Source: Pseudomonas capeferrum (lineage in GTDB: Bacteria > Pseudomonadota > Gammaproteobacteria > Pseudomonadales > Pseudomonadaceae). Taken from it: a stretch of DNA of 64,000 nt. Of the stretch, positions 43,738-52,047 are shown one piece after another. Position numbers and translations under genes: made by a program. How positions within the stretch are numbered: position 1 is the first letter of the stretch; every line of letters begins with the position of its first letter. The notes under the pieces were generated by a model, which saw nothing but the letters and a program-made list of their open reading frames with translations, did no database searches and was not told where the DNA came from. The stretch is taken from NCBI RefSeq assembly GCF_000731675.1, contig NZ_JMIT01000001.1:1797526-1861525 (forward strand). Direction: 5' to 3'.

Positions 43738-44450
43738 GCCGCCACGCTGGCAGTGAACAGGTAACCGGTGCCATGGATGGTGATGATCAACTGCGGCTCG
43801 GCCGGGTCGTCGTGCAGCTTGCGGCGCAGGCGGCCGACCAGCACGTCGATGGAACGGTCGTTGGGCATCCACTCACGGTTGCGAATCTGGTCCATCAGCT
43901 GGTCGCGGCTCAAGGTATGGCCACTGTTGCGCAGGAACACGCTGAGCAACTGGAACTCGCCGTGGGTCAGCAAGGTTTGCCCGCCACGGGGGTCGATCAG
44001 GCGCCGGCGGTCAGTGTCCAGCGCCCAGTCGGCAAACTGCTTCAGCGATTGTGCGCAGGCGGGGGTTGGGTGCACCTCGCGGGCATGGCGCACGCGGCGA
44101 ATCAGGTTTTTGGCGCGCGAAACCAGCTCACGGGGGTTGAGCGGTTTCATGATGTAGTCGTCGGCGCCGCACTCCAGGCCGACGATTCGGTCGATGTCGT
44201 CGTTGCGCCCGGTGATGAGGATGATGCCGACCTCCGAGCGCACCCGCAGCTCGCGGGTCAGGGTCAGGCCGTCCTTGCCGGGCAAGCGGATGTCCAGCAG
44301 CACCAGGTCGACGTCGTGGCTGCCAAGCAGCGCCTCGGCCTTTTCGGCGGTGTCGGCACAGTGCACGTCGTAGCCTTCCTGGGACAGATAGGCCTGCAGC
44401 AAGTCACGAATAAGCGGATCGTCATCGACGATCAATACCCGAGGCATCAT
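43734..44450 (-). CDS. aruR: OmpR-family response regulator
   Basis: A 238-residue protein: receiver domain with phospho-acceptor Asp53 (LVLLDIRLPGKDG) and a C-terminal OmpR/PhoB winged helix (SIDVLVGRLRRKLHDDPAEPQLIITIHGTGYLF). In P. aeruginosa AruR with AruS activates the arginine transaminase genes. It is the first gene of the aruR-binding protein-aruS unit, all joined by four-base overlaps. The name follows synteny with PA4983. Confidence 0.86.
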   Translation of the reverse strand: MMPRVLIVDDDPLIRDLLQAYLSQEGYDVHCADTAEKAEALLGSHDVDLVLLDIRLPGKDGLTLTRELRVRSEVGIILITGRNDDIDRIVGLECGADDYIMKPLNPRELVSRAKNLIRRVRHAREVHPTPACAQSLKQFADWALDTDRRRLIDPRGGQTLLTHGEFQLLSVFLRNSGHTLSRDQLMDQIRNREWMPNDRSIDVLVGRLRRKLHDDPAEPQLIITIHGTGYLFTASVAA

Positions 44451-44524
44451 TGCGTGTCGTCTCTTTTTTTATTGGTTTGGTCTACACACTCGCGACAGCA
44501 GCGTACTCGTTACTGAACGGGCGA

Positions 44525-45169
44525 TCAACAGCCCTCGGGCAGGCGGAAGCGTTGCCGCCCACCGGCCTGCAAGCCATCGACCCAGGCCTCGCAGATCTGC
44601 ACACCCTGGGCCGGGGTGAAGGTGCCGGGGTTCAGGCCCGATTCGAGCCACAGGCCATCGAGCAAGGCGCTCAGGCTGATCGCCGCCAGGTCGGCGTCAA
44701 AGCCCTGCCAGCCCTCTTCCACGGCCAGCGTGGCAAGCAGCCGGCTCAGCTCGTTGCGGTATTCGCCATACGAGTGTTCATGCACCTGGTTGATCGCCTC
44801 GGCGGTCTTGACGGCGCCCCAGAACGCCAGCCAGGCATCGAGCAGCTGCGGGTCGAGCAGTTCGGCGCAGAACGAGGCGCGGAAGAACGCCGACAGCCGC
44901 TCGCGGGCCGTGGGCGCGGCCTGGGCCATGGCTTCGCGCAACAGGCCCATGACCCGCCCGGTGACCGCCATGTAGGCTTCGGCCACCAGTTCGTCCTTGC
45001 CGGCGTAATGGTGGCTGATCAGCCCCACCGACACCCCGGCCTCGGCGGAAATCTTGCGGATCGAGGCCCCCTGGAAACCATGGCGTTTGAGGCAGACCAA
45101 GGTCGCTTCGACCAGGTTGGCCTTGCGCAATTGCGGCAGCATGCGGTGGTAGCGGGCTTCCTGGCTCAT
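44525..45169 (-). CDS. TetR-family regulator, BetI-like
   Basis: A 214-residue regulator. HTH near residues 30-55 (GASIRKISAEAGVSVGLISHHYAGKDEL), with the BetI-type C-terminal domain (DAWLAFWGAVKTAEAI, SALLDGLWLESGLNPG). BetI relatives respond to aldehydes, choline or CoA-type ligands. ATG at 45169 (MSQEARYHRML) fixes the N terminus; the much longer open frame runs antisense through the neighbouring crotonase gene and is not coding. It is divergent from that gene over 130 bases, so it likely represses it. Confidence 0.85.
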   Translation of the reverse strand: MSQEARYHRMLPQLRKANLVEATLVCLKRHGFQGASIRKISAEAGVSVGLISHHYAGKDELVAEAYMAVTGRVMGLLREAMAQAAPTARERLSAFFRASFCAELLDPQLLDAWLAFWGAVKTAEAINQVHEHSYGEYRNELSRLLATLAVEEGWQGFDADLAAISLSALLDGLWLESGLNPGTFTPAQGVQICEAWVDGLQAGGRQRFRLPEGC

Positions 45170-45299
45170 CGGCGGTTCTCGGGCGGTTGACGGGGCTGAA
45201 CGACTGTACAACAAGCCGAACGCCATGATAAACCCTGATGGCCACTGCCCGGCGGTTACCCTGTTGCCGGGCTCACCCACAACAACAAAAGCGGCTGCC

Positions 45300-46046
45300 A
45301 TGAACGACCTGATCACACGCGAACTGGACCAGGGCCTGCTGACCCTGACCTTCAACCGCCCCGACAAGCTCAATGCCCTGAACATCGCCATGTACCGCCA
45401 GTTTGGCGACCTGCTGCTGGCGGCGGGTGAAGACCCGCAGGTGGAGGCGATCCTCATCACCGGCGGCGCGCACTGCTTCAGCGCCGGCAACGACCTACGC
45501 GATTTCCTCGACAACCCGCCCAGCGACAGGGACAGCCCGGTGTTCCGCCTGATGCGCATTGTCATGGGCCTGGAAAAGCCGCTGATCGCTGCGGTCAGTG
45601 GCGCGGCGATCGGCATCGGTGCCACCCTGCTGCTGCATTGCGACCAGGTACTGGTCAGCCGTTCGGTGAAGCTGCGCATGCCCTTTGCGCCGCTGGGGGT
45701 ATGCCCGGAGTTTGGTTCCAGCCTGTTGCTGCCGCGTATGCTCGGGCATGCCCGCGCCGCCCGCTTGCTGATGGCCAACGAGCTGCTCGATGGCGAGCAG
45801 GCGGTGGCCTGGGGGTTGGCCAATGAGCTGCATGACGATGGCGAGCAGTGCCTGGCGGCTGCACGGCAACTGGCGCGGCGCCTGCAGGGTTATCCGCAGG
45901 AAGCGTTGCGGGTCAGCAAGCGCCTGCTCAAGGATGGGCTGCGTGAGGCGCTGGAGGCGACTGTGGAGCGGGAGAGCCAGTTGTTTATCGAGTGCTTGCG
46001 CACGCCGGAGGCCAGGGCGGCGTTGCGGGAGTTGGTCAGGGATTGA
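45300..46046 (+). CDS. Enoyl-CoA hydratase-related (crotonase family)
   Basis: A 248-residue crotonase-fold protein. Oxyanion segments HCFSAGNDLRDF and GAAIGIGATLLLHCD, with the catalytic-region Glu in GVCPEFGSSLLLPRMLG. This PEFGSS version is common in the crotonase/PaaB-like proteins annotated as enoyl-CoA hydratase or delta3,delta2-enoyl-CoA isomerase. ATG at 45300 is used. It stands alone, divergent from the TetR gene. Substrate unknown; it may complement the aru-linked acyl-CoA genes. Confidence 0.83.
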   Translation: MNDLITRELDQGLLTLTFNRPDKLNALNIAMYRQFGDLLLAAGEDPQVEAILITGGAHCFSAGNDLRDFLDNPPSDRDSPVFRLMRIVMGLEKPLIAAVSGAAIGIGATLLLHCDQVLVSRSVKLRMPFAPLGVCPEFGSSLLLPRMLGHARAARLLMANELLDGEQAVAWGLANELHDDGEQCLAAARQLARRLQGYPQEALRVSKRLLKDGLREALEATVERESQLFIECLRTPEARAALRELVRD

Positions 46047-46069
46047 GGATCGGGCGCTGGTCTTGAAGT

Positions 46070-46268
46070 GCATGGCTTGGTTTTTCTGGCGCCTGTGAGA
46101 TCGAGCGCCGCCCGCGCGGCGCTTCGCGGCGCAAGGCCGCTCCCACATCTGTTTCGGGCCAGTTATGCCTGAAGCATTGGCGCGCGGCCCCTTTGGTGCT
46201 CGCCTCGATATAGCGTCGTACAGACAAGGGGGCGCGCGCCTATATAACAGGACTCACTGGCCCGAAAC
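46070..46268. repeat. Dispersed GC-rich repeat
   Basis: It starts GCATGGCTTGGTTTTTCTGG, similar to the arm of the 88-bp repeat at 18636. It continues with the same GATCGAGCGCCGCCCGCGCG core and about 150 bases shared with 5778-5931, including GTTTCGGGCCAGTTAT. An internal stem joins GGCGCGCGGCCCC and GGGGGCGCGCGCC. It takes up about half of the 432-base gap before the MFS gene; the remaining 210 bases hold the MFS promoter region and no gene I can see. Confidence 0.8.
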
Positions 46269-46478
46269 CCTACCCCGTCACCACTGAGCTGGACACCCGC
46301 ACAGGCGTGGCCGCCATCCTGCGCGCCAACGAAATTCAATAAGTTCCGTTACGGCAGGTGCCAAGCCACCCGGCAAGGGCATGCCATGACCCGTCCCAAC
46401 CGTTATATGGAACCTCTGCGGCCCGGTGCGATAGTGCGGCGGCGCTACTGCGTCGAATAACAACAAGAGGTAAGTCCA

Positions 46479-47858
46479 ATGTCCGTATCGAAACGCTCCG
46501 TCGAAGATGCGCCACTCAATGCGTTCCACCGCAAGCTGACGGTCTATTCCGCTGGCGGGCCGTTCCTCGACGGCTATGTGCTGAGCATCATCGGCGTGGC
46601 CATGCTGCAGATCACCAATGCCCTGCAACTGTCCGCCTTCTGGGAGGGGCTGATTGCTGCCTCGGCGCTGATCGGGGTGTTCCTTGGCGGGTTCCTGGGG
46701 GGGTGGTTTACCGACAAGTACGGGCGCAAGGTGCTGTACCTGGTCGACCTGATCGCCATTGTCGGGTTTTCGGTGGCGCAGTTCTGGGTGGAGTCGGCCT
46801 GGGCGCTGTTTGCCTGGCGGCTGTTGATCGGTATCGCGGTGGGCGCCGACTACCCCATCGCCACCTCGCTGCTGGCCGAGTTCCTGCCACGCAAGCAACG
46901 CGGGCCGCTGCTGGCCGCGATGGTGCTGATGTGGTTCGCCGGGGCCGCCACTGCCTACATGGTCGGCGAGCTGTTGCTGCGTGTCGGCGGCGATGATGGC
47001 TGGCGCTGGGTACTGGCCAGTGCGCTGGTGCCGGGTGCCTTGTTCCTGATTGCCCGTAGCGGCACGCCGGAATCACCACGCTGGCTGCTGAGCAAAGGCC
47101 GCATTGCCGAGGCGGATGCAGTGATCAAGCGGGTTTATGGCCCGGACTACTCCATCGCCGACCTGCCGGAGCAAGTCAGCGACAAACCCGTATCGGTGTG
47201 GTCGCTGTTCCACTCCGGCTACGGCAAGCGCATGGCCTTCGTCACGCTGTTCTGGACGTGCGCCATCGTGCCGCTGTTCGCCATCTACGCGTTCGCCCCG
47301 AAGGTGCTGCAGGCGCTGAAACTCACCGGTGACTGGGCGGCCTATGGCTCGATCGCCATCACCTTGCTGTTCACCCTGGGCTGCCTGGTGGCCACCAAAC
47401 TGATCAACCGCCTGGGGCGGCGCAAGATGCTGATCCACAGCTTCCTCTGGTCGGGCATGTCGCTGTTGCTGCTGGGCCTGTTCCCCGATGCATCACCCAC
47501 CACCGTGCTGGTGCTGTTTGGTGCCTACGCGGTGCTGATTGGCGGTGCTCAGGTGCTGGAATACGTCTACCCCAACGAACTGTTCCCCACCGAAATCCGC
47601 GCCTCCGCCGTGGGCCTGGCCACTTCGCTATCGCGTGTTGGCGCGGCCGTGGGTACCTACCTGGTGCCGATCTCGCTGGTGTCCTACGGCATTGCCAACA
47701 CCATGTTCGCCGCCGCCTTGATCTCGCTGTTCGGTGCACTGATCTCGTGGTGGCTGGCGCCAGAGACCAGCAAGCTCGACCTGCAACAGGCCGCCGCGCT
47801 GGGCAGCACCAGTGCTGCACCGTCACCATCCCACAAAACTGTCGCTCGTAAAGCCTGA
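46479..47858 (+). CDS. MFS transporter, sugar-porter/organic-acid type
   Basis: A 459-residue, 12-segment permease. Loop 2-3 has GGWFTDKYGRKVLY, loop 4-5 has AVGADYPIATSLLAEFLPRKQRG, mid-protein GTPESPRWLLSKGR follows segment 6, and VYPNELFPTEIRA lies after segment 10. This is sugar-porter family layout, which also includes aromatic-acid and inositol carriers. AGAGG lies about eight bases before the ATG. A cupin gene follows 12 bases later, so the two are co-transcribed. Substrate unknown. Confidence 0.85.
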   Translation: MSVSKRSVEDAPLNAFHRKLTVYSAGGPFLDGYVLSIIGVAMLQITNALQLSAFWEGLIAASALIGVFLGGFLGGWFTDKYGRKVLYLVDLIAIVGFSVAQFWVESAWALFAWRLLIGIAVGADYPIATSLLAEFLPRKQRGPLLAAMVLMWFAGAATAYMVGELLLRVGGDDGWRWVLASALVPGALFLIARSGTPESPRWLLSKGRIAEADAVIKRVYGPDYSIADLPEQVSDKPVSVWSLFHSGYGKRMAFVTLFWTCAIVPLFAIYAFAPKVLQALKLTGDWAAYGSIAITLLFTLGCLVATKLINRLGRRKMLIHSFLWSGMSLLLLGLFPDASPTTVLVLFGAYAVLIGGAQVLEYVYPNELFPTEIRASAVGLATSLSRVGAAVGTYLVPISLVSYGIANTMFAAALISLFGALISWWLAPETSKLDLQQAAALGSTSAAPSPSHKTVARKA

Positions 47859-47870
47859 AGGAGCCCTTCC

Positions 47871-48221
47871 ATGACTCAAGTACTTACCGTTGTACGCAAT
47901 GCCGCTGCTTCGCCCTTGGGCGCACCCGCCCCTGCCCGCCTGCCGATCGGCGAACCGATTGCCCAGGCCGCCACGGCGCAGGAGCAGACCGATGAAGCGG
48001 TCGGCGCCAGCATCGGCGTCTGGGAAAGCAGCCCGGGGGTGTTCCGCCGCTACCTGAAAAACCGTGAGTTCAGCCACATCGTCAGCGGCAGTTGCACCTT
48101 CACCCCCGACGGCGGCGAGCCGGTCGAGCTGCGGGCGGGCGACGCGGTATTGTTCCCGGAGAACTGCGAAGGCGTGTGGGACATCCACGAGACCCTGCGC
48201 AAGACTTACGTATTGTTCTAG
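47871..48221 (+). CDS. Small cupin-domain protein
   Basis: A 116-residue single cupin. The core runs SIGVWESSPGVFRR, NREFSHIVSGSCTFTPDGGEP and LRAGDAVLFPENCEGVWDI, ending TLRKTYVLF. This is the (S)-ureidoglycine-aminohydrolase-like/DUF861 cupin type, often found with amine oxidases and transporters and sometimes a small-molecule sensor or isomerase. The usual two-His metal set is incomplete (only one clear His in each motif region), so a non-catalytic role is possible. It lies 12 bases after the MFS gene. Confidence 0.8.
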   Translation: MTQVLTVVRNAAASPLGAPAPARLPIGEPIAQAATAQEQTDEAVGASIGVWESSPGVFRRYLKNREFSHIVSGSCTFTPDGGEPVELRAGDAVLFPENCEGVWDIHETLRKTYVLF

Positions 48222-48285
48222 GCGTGAGACAGTTGGGATCGAGACTCAGGCGTTTGGCTGGTTTTGACAGTGCATCTGACTAAGA

Positions 48286-48314
48286 TTTTGGGGCCGCTTT
48301 GCGGCCCCAAAAAA
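48286..48314. terminator. Bidirectional intrinsic terminator
   Basis: TTTTGGGGCCGC, TTT loop, GCGGCCCCAAAAAA: a strong stem flanked by T tracts on both strands. It lies between the cupin gene (+) and the end of the convergent AraC-family gene (-), so it serves both. Confidence 0.88.
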
Positions 48315-48328
48315 GCTTGAGCAACACC

Positions 48329-49426
48329 CTACAACTCCGGGTCCAGCCCTACCTTGTCCCCATGCCAATCGAACCGCTCCACCTCGTGGCGCCGCTTGCG
48401 GAAGCTGTACGGCGTCTCGCCATACTGCTTGCGGAACCACAAGATGAAGTGCGACGCATCGGAAAACCCGCACGCCAGGGCGATAGTGGTGATGTTCTGG
48501 CTGGTATTCACCAGCAACCGCCGCGCATGGTCCAGGCGCAGCTTGCGCCAATAGTTGGCCGGTGGTTCCTGGGTGTTGGCGACGAACTCGCGGTGCAACT
48601 GGCGAGGGTGGGTGCCCACCGCCTCGGCCACGGCCTTGAGCGTCATCGATGCATCCAGGTTGGCGCGCATGAAGGCAATGGCGCGCTGCACGCGGTCGTT
48701 CTGGTACACCGAATCACTGGCGGCCTGGCCTTCTTGCTGGTCGGCGCGCTCGTCCACCAGCAGGTACTCCAGCCCTTTCTGCGCCCGCACCGCACCGCAA
48801 TGCCTGCGGATCAGGTTGGCCGCCAGGTCGATCGCCGTGCCGCCCGGGCAGGTGATGATGCCACGGTCATCCACATAGCTCTTGTCGATCACTGCGGTGG
48901 ACAGCGGGAAGCGCTCCTTGAACTCGTCGCGCAAGGTGAAATGCAACGCGCAACGCCGGCCATCGAGCAGGCCTGCCTTGCCCAGCACGAACGACGCCGA
49001 ACACAGGGCAATGATCGGGATGTTCGCGGCATGCACCTCACGCAGCGCATCGAGCAGCCAGCCTGGCGGGTTGCGCGTTTCGCTCAACAGCCCGCCCGCC
49101 AGCACGATGTAGTCGTACTGGGCAAACAAGTTCAGCGGCTTGGTTGGCGAAATGGGCATGCCACAGCTGGCGGTGATCGGTTGGTCGTCGAGGGTCATCC
49201 AGTCCCATTGGCAGTACACCTGCTGGCTGCGGAACGACTTGTCGGCGGCGAAGCGCAGCGAGTCGACCAGCCCGGCGACGGGCACCAAGGTGAACTGATT
49301 GAGAAGGAGGAAACCGACCCGCAGTTCAGGCTTGATCTGCGAGACGGTTTCGGCGGCCTGCGGTTGTTGTAGGTATTGTTCGGCGACCATGGACGCTGCT
49401 CTCATCACATCCGAAGTGAATGCCAT
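48329..49426 (-). CDS. GlxA-type AraC-family regulator
   Basis: A 365-residue protein with an N-terminal DJ-1/PfpI class I glutamine-amidotransferase-like domain (residues about 35-215, with IIALCSASFVLGKAGLLDGRR) and a C-terminal AraC double HTH (about 245-345: LKAVAEAVGTHPRQLHREF and TTIALACGFSDASHFILWFRKQYG). Pseudomonas relatives include CdhR, GbdR and ArgR, which control carnitine, betaine and arginine genes. It is divergent from the amine-oxidase operon and the obvious candidate to activate it. The start is uncertain: in-frame Met codons at 49405 and 49390 are alternatives. Confidence 0.87.
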   Translation of the reverse strand: MAFTSDVMRAASMVAEQYLQQPQAAETVSQIKPELRVGFLLLNQFTLVPVAGLVDSLRFAADKSFRSQQVYCQWDWMTLDDQPITASCGMPISPTKPLNLFAQYDYIVLAGGLLSETRNPPGWLLDALREVHAANIPIIALCSASFVLGKAGLLDGRRCALHFTLRDEFKERFPLSTAVIDKSYVDDRGIITCPGGTAIDLAANLIRRHCGAVRAQKGLEYLLVDERADQQEGQAASDSVYQNDRVQRAIAFMRANLDASMTLKAVAEAVGTHPRQLHREFVANTQEPPANYWRKLRLDHARRLLVNTSQNITTIALACGFSDASHFILWFRKQYGETPYSFRKRRHEVERFDWHGDKVGLDPEL

Positions 49427-49629
49427 TCTAAGCGTACACCGGCGTCCGCCCTATCATATTCAGCACTATAAATAGAAGATCTCAGACAAGGCAGGACGCT
49501 ACGGTTGACTGCCGAGATGCCCCGCCAAGGCCTCGCTCTTTCTTACTCTGACAAGGGTGCCAGTCCCTCGCTGAGCGAACGCCTACTTCCTATCAATTGT
49601 CATGACTGTAATATCGCCCCCCGGCCGCG

Positions 49630-49665
49630 CTGAGCATCATGTATGCACAAGACAAACATGCTCAG
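49630..49665 (+). promoter_or_regulatory. Leader hairpin or operator before the amine-oxidase operon
   Basis: CTGAGCAT (49630-49637) and ATGCTCAG (49658-49665) form an inverted repeat with a 20-base spacer, ending 11 bases before the ATG and touching the ribosome-binding AGAGG. It could be an operator half-site pair or an RNA stem that hides the ribosome site. Confidence 0.45.
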
Positions 49666-49676
49666 AGGCACCCCTC

Positions 49677-51068
49677 ATGTACCGTGGATTCTGGTATGCC
49701 CAGGCGCTGGACCTGGACAACGACCTCGCCCCTGCCCTGCAGGACTCGATTCAAGCCGACGTGTGTATCGTCGGCGGCGGCTTCCTTGGGCTGTGGTCGG
49801 CTATCCGCCTGAAGCAGGCCCACCCAGAACAGACCATTGTCATCGTCGAGCGTGACCGCTGTGGCTCGGGTGCCAGCGGACGCAACGGCGGCGTTGCCAC
49901 CAACTGGTGGGGCAAGTACCTGTCGGTGCGCACCATCTGCGGCGACGCCGAAGCCAGGCGCATCTGCGAGGCCGCCGAATCGGCCATCGACGAAATCGGC
50001 AGCTTCTGCCAGGAACACGGCATCGAGGCCCAGTACCGCAAGGACGGCTGGCTGTGGACTGCCACCAACCCGCGCCAGATGAATTCGTGGCGAGTGCTGA
50101 CCGACGGCCTGCAGAAGCTCGACGTCAACCCCTTCCAGGAACTGGACCGCCAGACCATTCGCGGGCGGGTCGGCTCGCCGCTGGTGCTGGGCGGCATCTA
50201 CGACCCCAACGCCGCCACCGTGCAGCCCGCCATGCTCGCCCGTGGCCTGCGTCGGGTGGCGCTGAAGCTGGGCGTGCAGATATTCGAGAAGTCACCGTTC
50301 ACCCACCTGCAGCGCGGCGCCAGCCCCGTGGTGCACACCGCCAAGGGCCAGGTAAAAGCCAAACAGGTGGTACTGGCTCTCAACGCCTGGGGCGCGCAGT
50401 TCCCGGAGCTGCGCCGGATGATCGCGATCATGTCCAGCGACATGGTGGCGACGGCACCGGTCAAGGCCAAGCTCGATGCCATCGGCTTCAGTGGCGGCGA
50501 ATGCATGACCGACTCGCGCACCGTACTCAACTACTGGCGCAACACCCCCGACGGGCGCGTGGTGTTCGGCAAGCCACTGGGCCAGTTCGCCTACGCCGGG
50601 CGCATTGGCAACCTGTATGAAAAACCCTCACCGGCGGCCGACAAGGTCGCAGCCGAACTGCGCCGCCTGTACCCACAACTGCAAGATGTGCCGGTGGTCA
50701 GCAGCTGGACCGGCCCCATCGACCGGGCCATGAAGGGTTTGCCGAACTTCGGCTACCTCGACCACCACCAGAACATCAGCTACGGCATTGGTTTTTCCGG
50801 CAACGGCGTGGCGACCACCGTGTTTGCCAGCCGCATCATCAAGTCGCTGGTCGAACACGCCAATGACGAATGGGCCAACTGTGGCCTGGTCAACCAGAAG
50901 ATGAAAATGCTGCCGCCAGAGCCGTTGCGCTTCTTTGGCGCGCACTTGGTGCGTGACGCCCTGGTACGCAAGGAAACCCTCGAAGACCATGATCAGGATG
51001 CCGGTTTCGTCACCCGCCGCCTGGTGGCCATGGCCCCGGCCGGCTACGTGCCAGCCCAGAAAAAGTAA
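49677..51068 (+). CDS. FAD-dependent amine/amino-acid oxidase (DAO fold)
   Basis: A 463-residue flavoenzyme of the glycine oxidase/gamma-glutamylputrescine oxidase type. Rossmann motif VCIVGGGFLGLWSAIRLK at about 25-45, the flavin loop GSGASGRNGG near 62 and the C-terminal GIGFSGNGVATT. These enzymes oxidise secondary or primary amines to imines and aldehydes. The start at 49677 (MYRGFWYAQ) has AGAGG nine bases before. Next come a D-2-hydroxyacid dehydrogenase and an aldehyde dehydrogenase on the same transcript, which suggests amine to aldehyde to acid. Substrate unknown. Confidence 0.83.
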   Translation: MYRGFWYAQALDLDNDLAPALQDSIQADVCIVGGGFLGLWSAIRLKQAHPEQTIVIVERDRCGSGASGRNGGVATNWWGKYLSVRTICGDAEARRICEAAESAIDEIGSFCQEHGIEAQYRKDGWLWTATNPRQMNSWRVLTDGLQKLDVNPFQELDRQTIRGRVGSPLVLGGIYDPNAATVQPAMLARGLRRVALKLGVQIFEKSPFTHLQRGASPVVHTAKGQVKAKQVVLALNAWGAQFPELRRMIAIMSSDMVATAPVKAKLDAIGFSGGECMTDSRTVLNYWRNTPDGRVVFGKPLGQFAYAGRIGNLYEKPSPAADKVAAELRRLYPQLQDVPVVSSWTGPIDRAMKGLPNFGYLDHHQNISYGIGFSGNGVATTVFASRIIKSLVEHANDEWANCGLVNQKMKMLPPEPLRFFGAHLVRDALVRKETLEDHDQDAGFVTRRLVAMAPAGYVPAQKK

Positions 51069-51078
51069 GGAACGGACC

Positions 51079-52047
51079 GTGAGCGAACATATCGTACTGC
51101 TCGACGACGAGGGCCTGGCGCCCTCCACCCGCCTCAAGCGCCCCGACTGCGCGCACACCTGGCAGCAGTTTGCCTACACCTGCCCCGAGCAGATGCTCGA
51201 CCACCTGCAGGACGCGACCATCGCCTTCACCTGCAGCGTGCCGCTGCGTGAGGAACACCTGCGCCAGTTGCCGAAGCTGAAGATGATCTCGCTGGCCCTC
51301 ACTGGCCGCGATATCGTCGACGTCGATTACTGCGACGCCCATGGCATCGAGGTCGCCAGCGTGCCGGGCTATGCCGCCAACACCGTGGCCGAGCACAGCC
51401 TGGCGATGATCCTCGAACTGTTCCGCCGCCCGGCCGCGTTCACCCGGCTGATGCGCCAGGTGCATGCCGGCGAAAAACCGTACCAGAACATCTACTTCAA
51501 CCACCGCATCCGCGATGTGCGCGACAAGCAGTTGGCGATCATCGGCAGCGGCCCGATCGCCCTGCGCCTGGCGCACCTGGCGCGAGCCTTCGGCATGCAG
51601 GTGCTGTTCGAAGACCGCGGCGGCAAGCGCCAGGGCCCGGACTGCCGGCCGCTGGCCGAATTGCTGCGCAGCTGCGACGTGCTGTCGATCAACTGCCCAC
51701 TGACGCCGGCCACCTACAACCTGATCGATGCCGCGCAGTTGGCGCTGATGAAGTCTGATGCCGTGGTGGTCAATACCGGCCGTGGCGGCGTGGTCAACGA
51801 GGCTGCGCTGATCCAGGCGCTGCAGGCAGGCCGCCTGGGCGGCGTGGCACTGGATGTGGTCGAGCAGGAGCCGCTGCACCCAAGCAACCCGCTGTTCCAG
51901 CTGATCGACCGCGACGACTTCTTGCTCAACCCGCACATCGCCTGGAGCAGTGAAGATGCCATGCAGCAGTTGATGGACAGCGCCGTGGACAACATCAGCG
52001 CTTTCGTCGCCCGCCAAGCCAACGCAAAAAGGATCCGAAGCGCATGA
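51079..52047 (+). CDS. D-2-hydroxyacid dehydrogenase (NAD-dependent)
   Basis: A 322-residue protein of the D-isomer-specific 2-hydroxyacid dehydrogenase family. NAD-binding domain LAIIGSGPIALRLAHLARAFG, catalytic Arg in VVNTGRGGVVNEAAL, Glu in VVEQEPLHP and the acid/base His in LLNPHIAWSS. It reduces or oxidises a 2-oxo/2-hydroxy acid such as glyoxylate or hydroxypyruvate. GTG start at 51079 has AAGGA seven bases upstream; the longer frame overlaps the flavoenzyme gene. Its stop overlaps the next ATG. Confidence 0.87.
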   Translation: MSEHIVLLDDEGLAPSTRLKRPDCAHTWQQFAYTCPEQMLDHLQDATIAFTCSVPLREEHLRQLPKLKMISLALTGRDIVDVDYCDAHGIEVASVPGYAANTVAEHSLAMILELFRRPAAFTRLMRQVHAGEKPYQNIYFNHRIRDVRDKQLAIIGSGPIALRLAHLARAFGMQVLFEDRGGKRQGPDCRPLAELLRSCDVLSINCPLTPATYNLIDAAQLALMKSDAVVVNTGRGGVVNEAALIQALQAGRLGGVALDVVEQEPLHPSNPLFQLIDRDDFLLNPHIAWSSEDAMQQLMDSAVDNISAFVARQANAKRIRSA

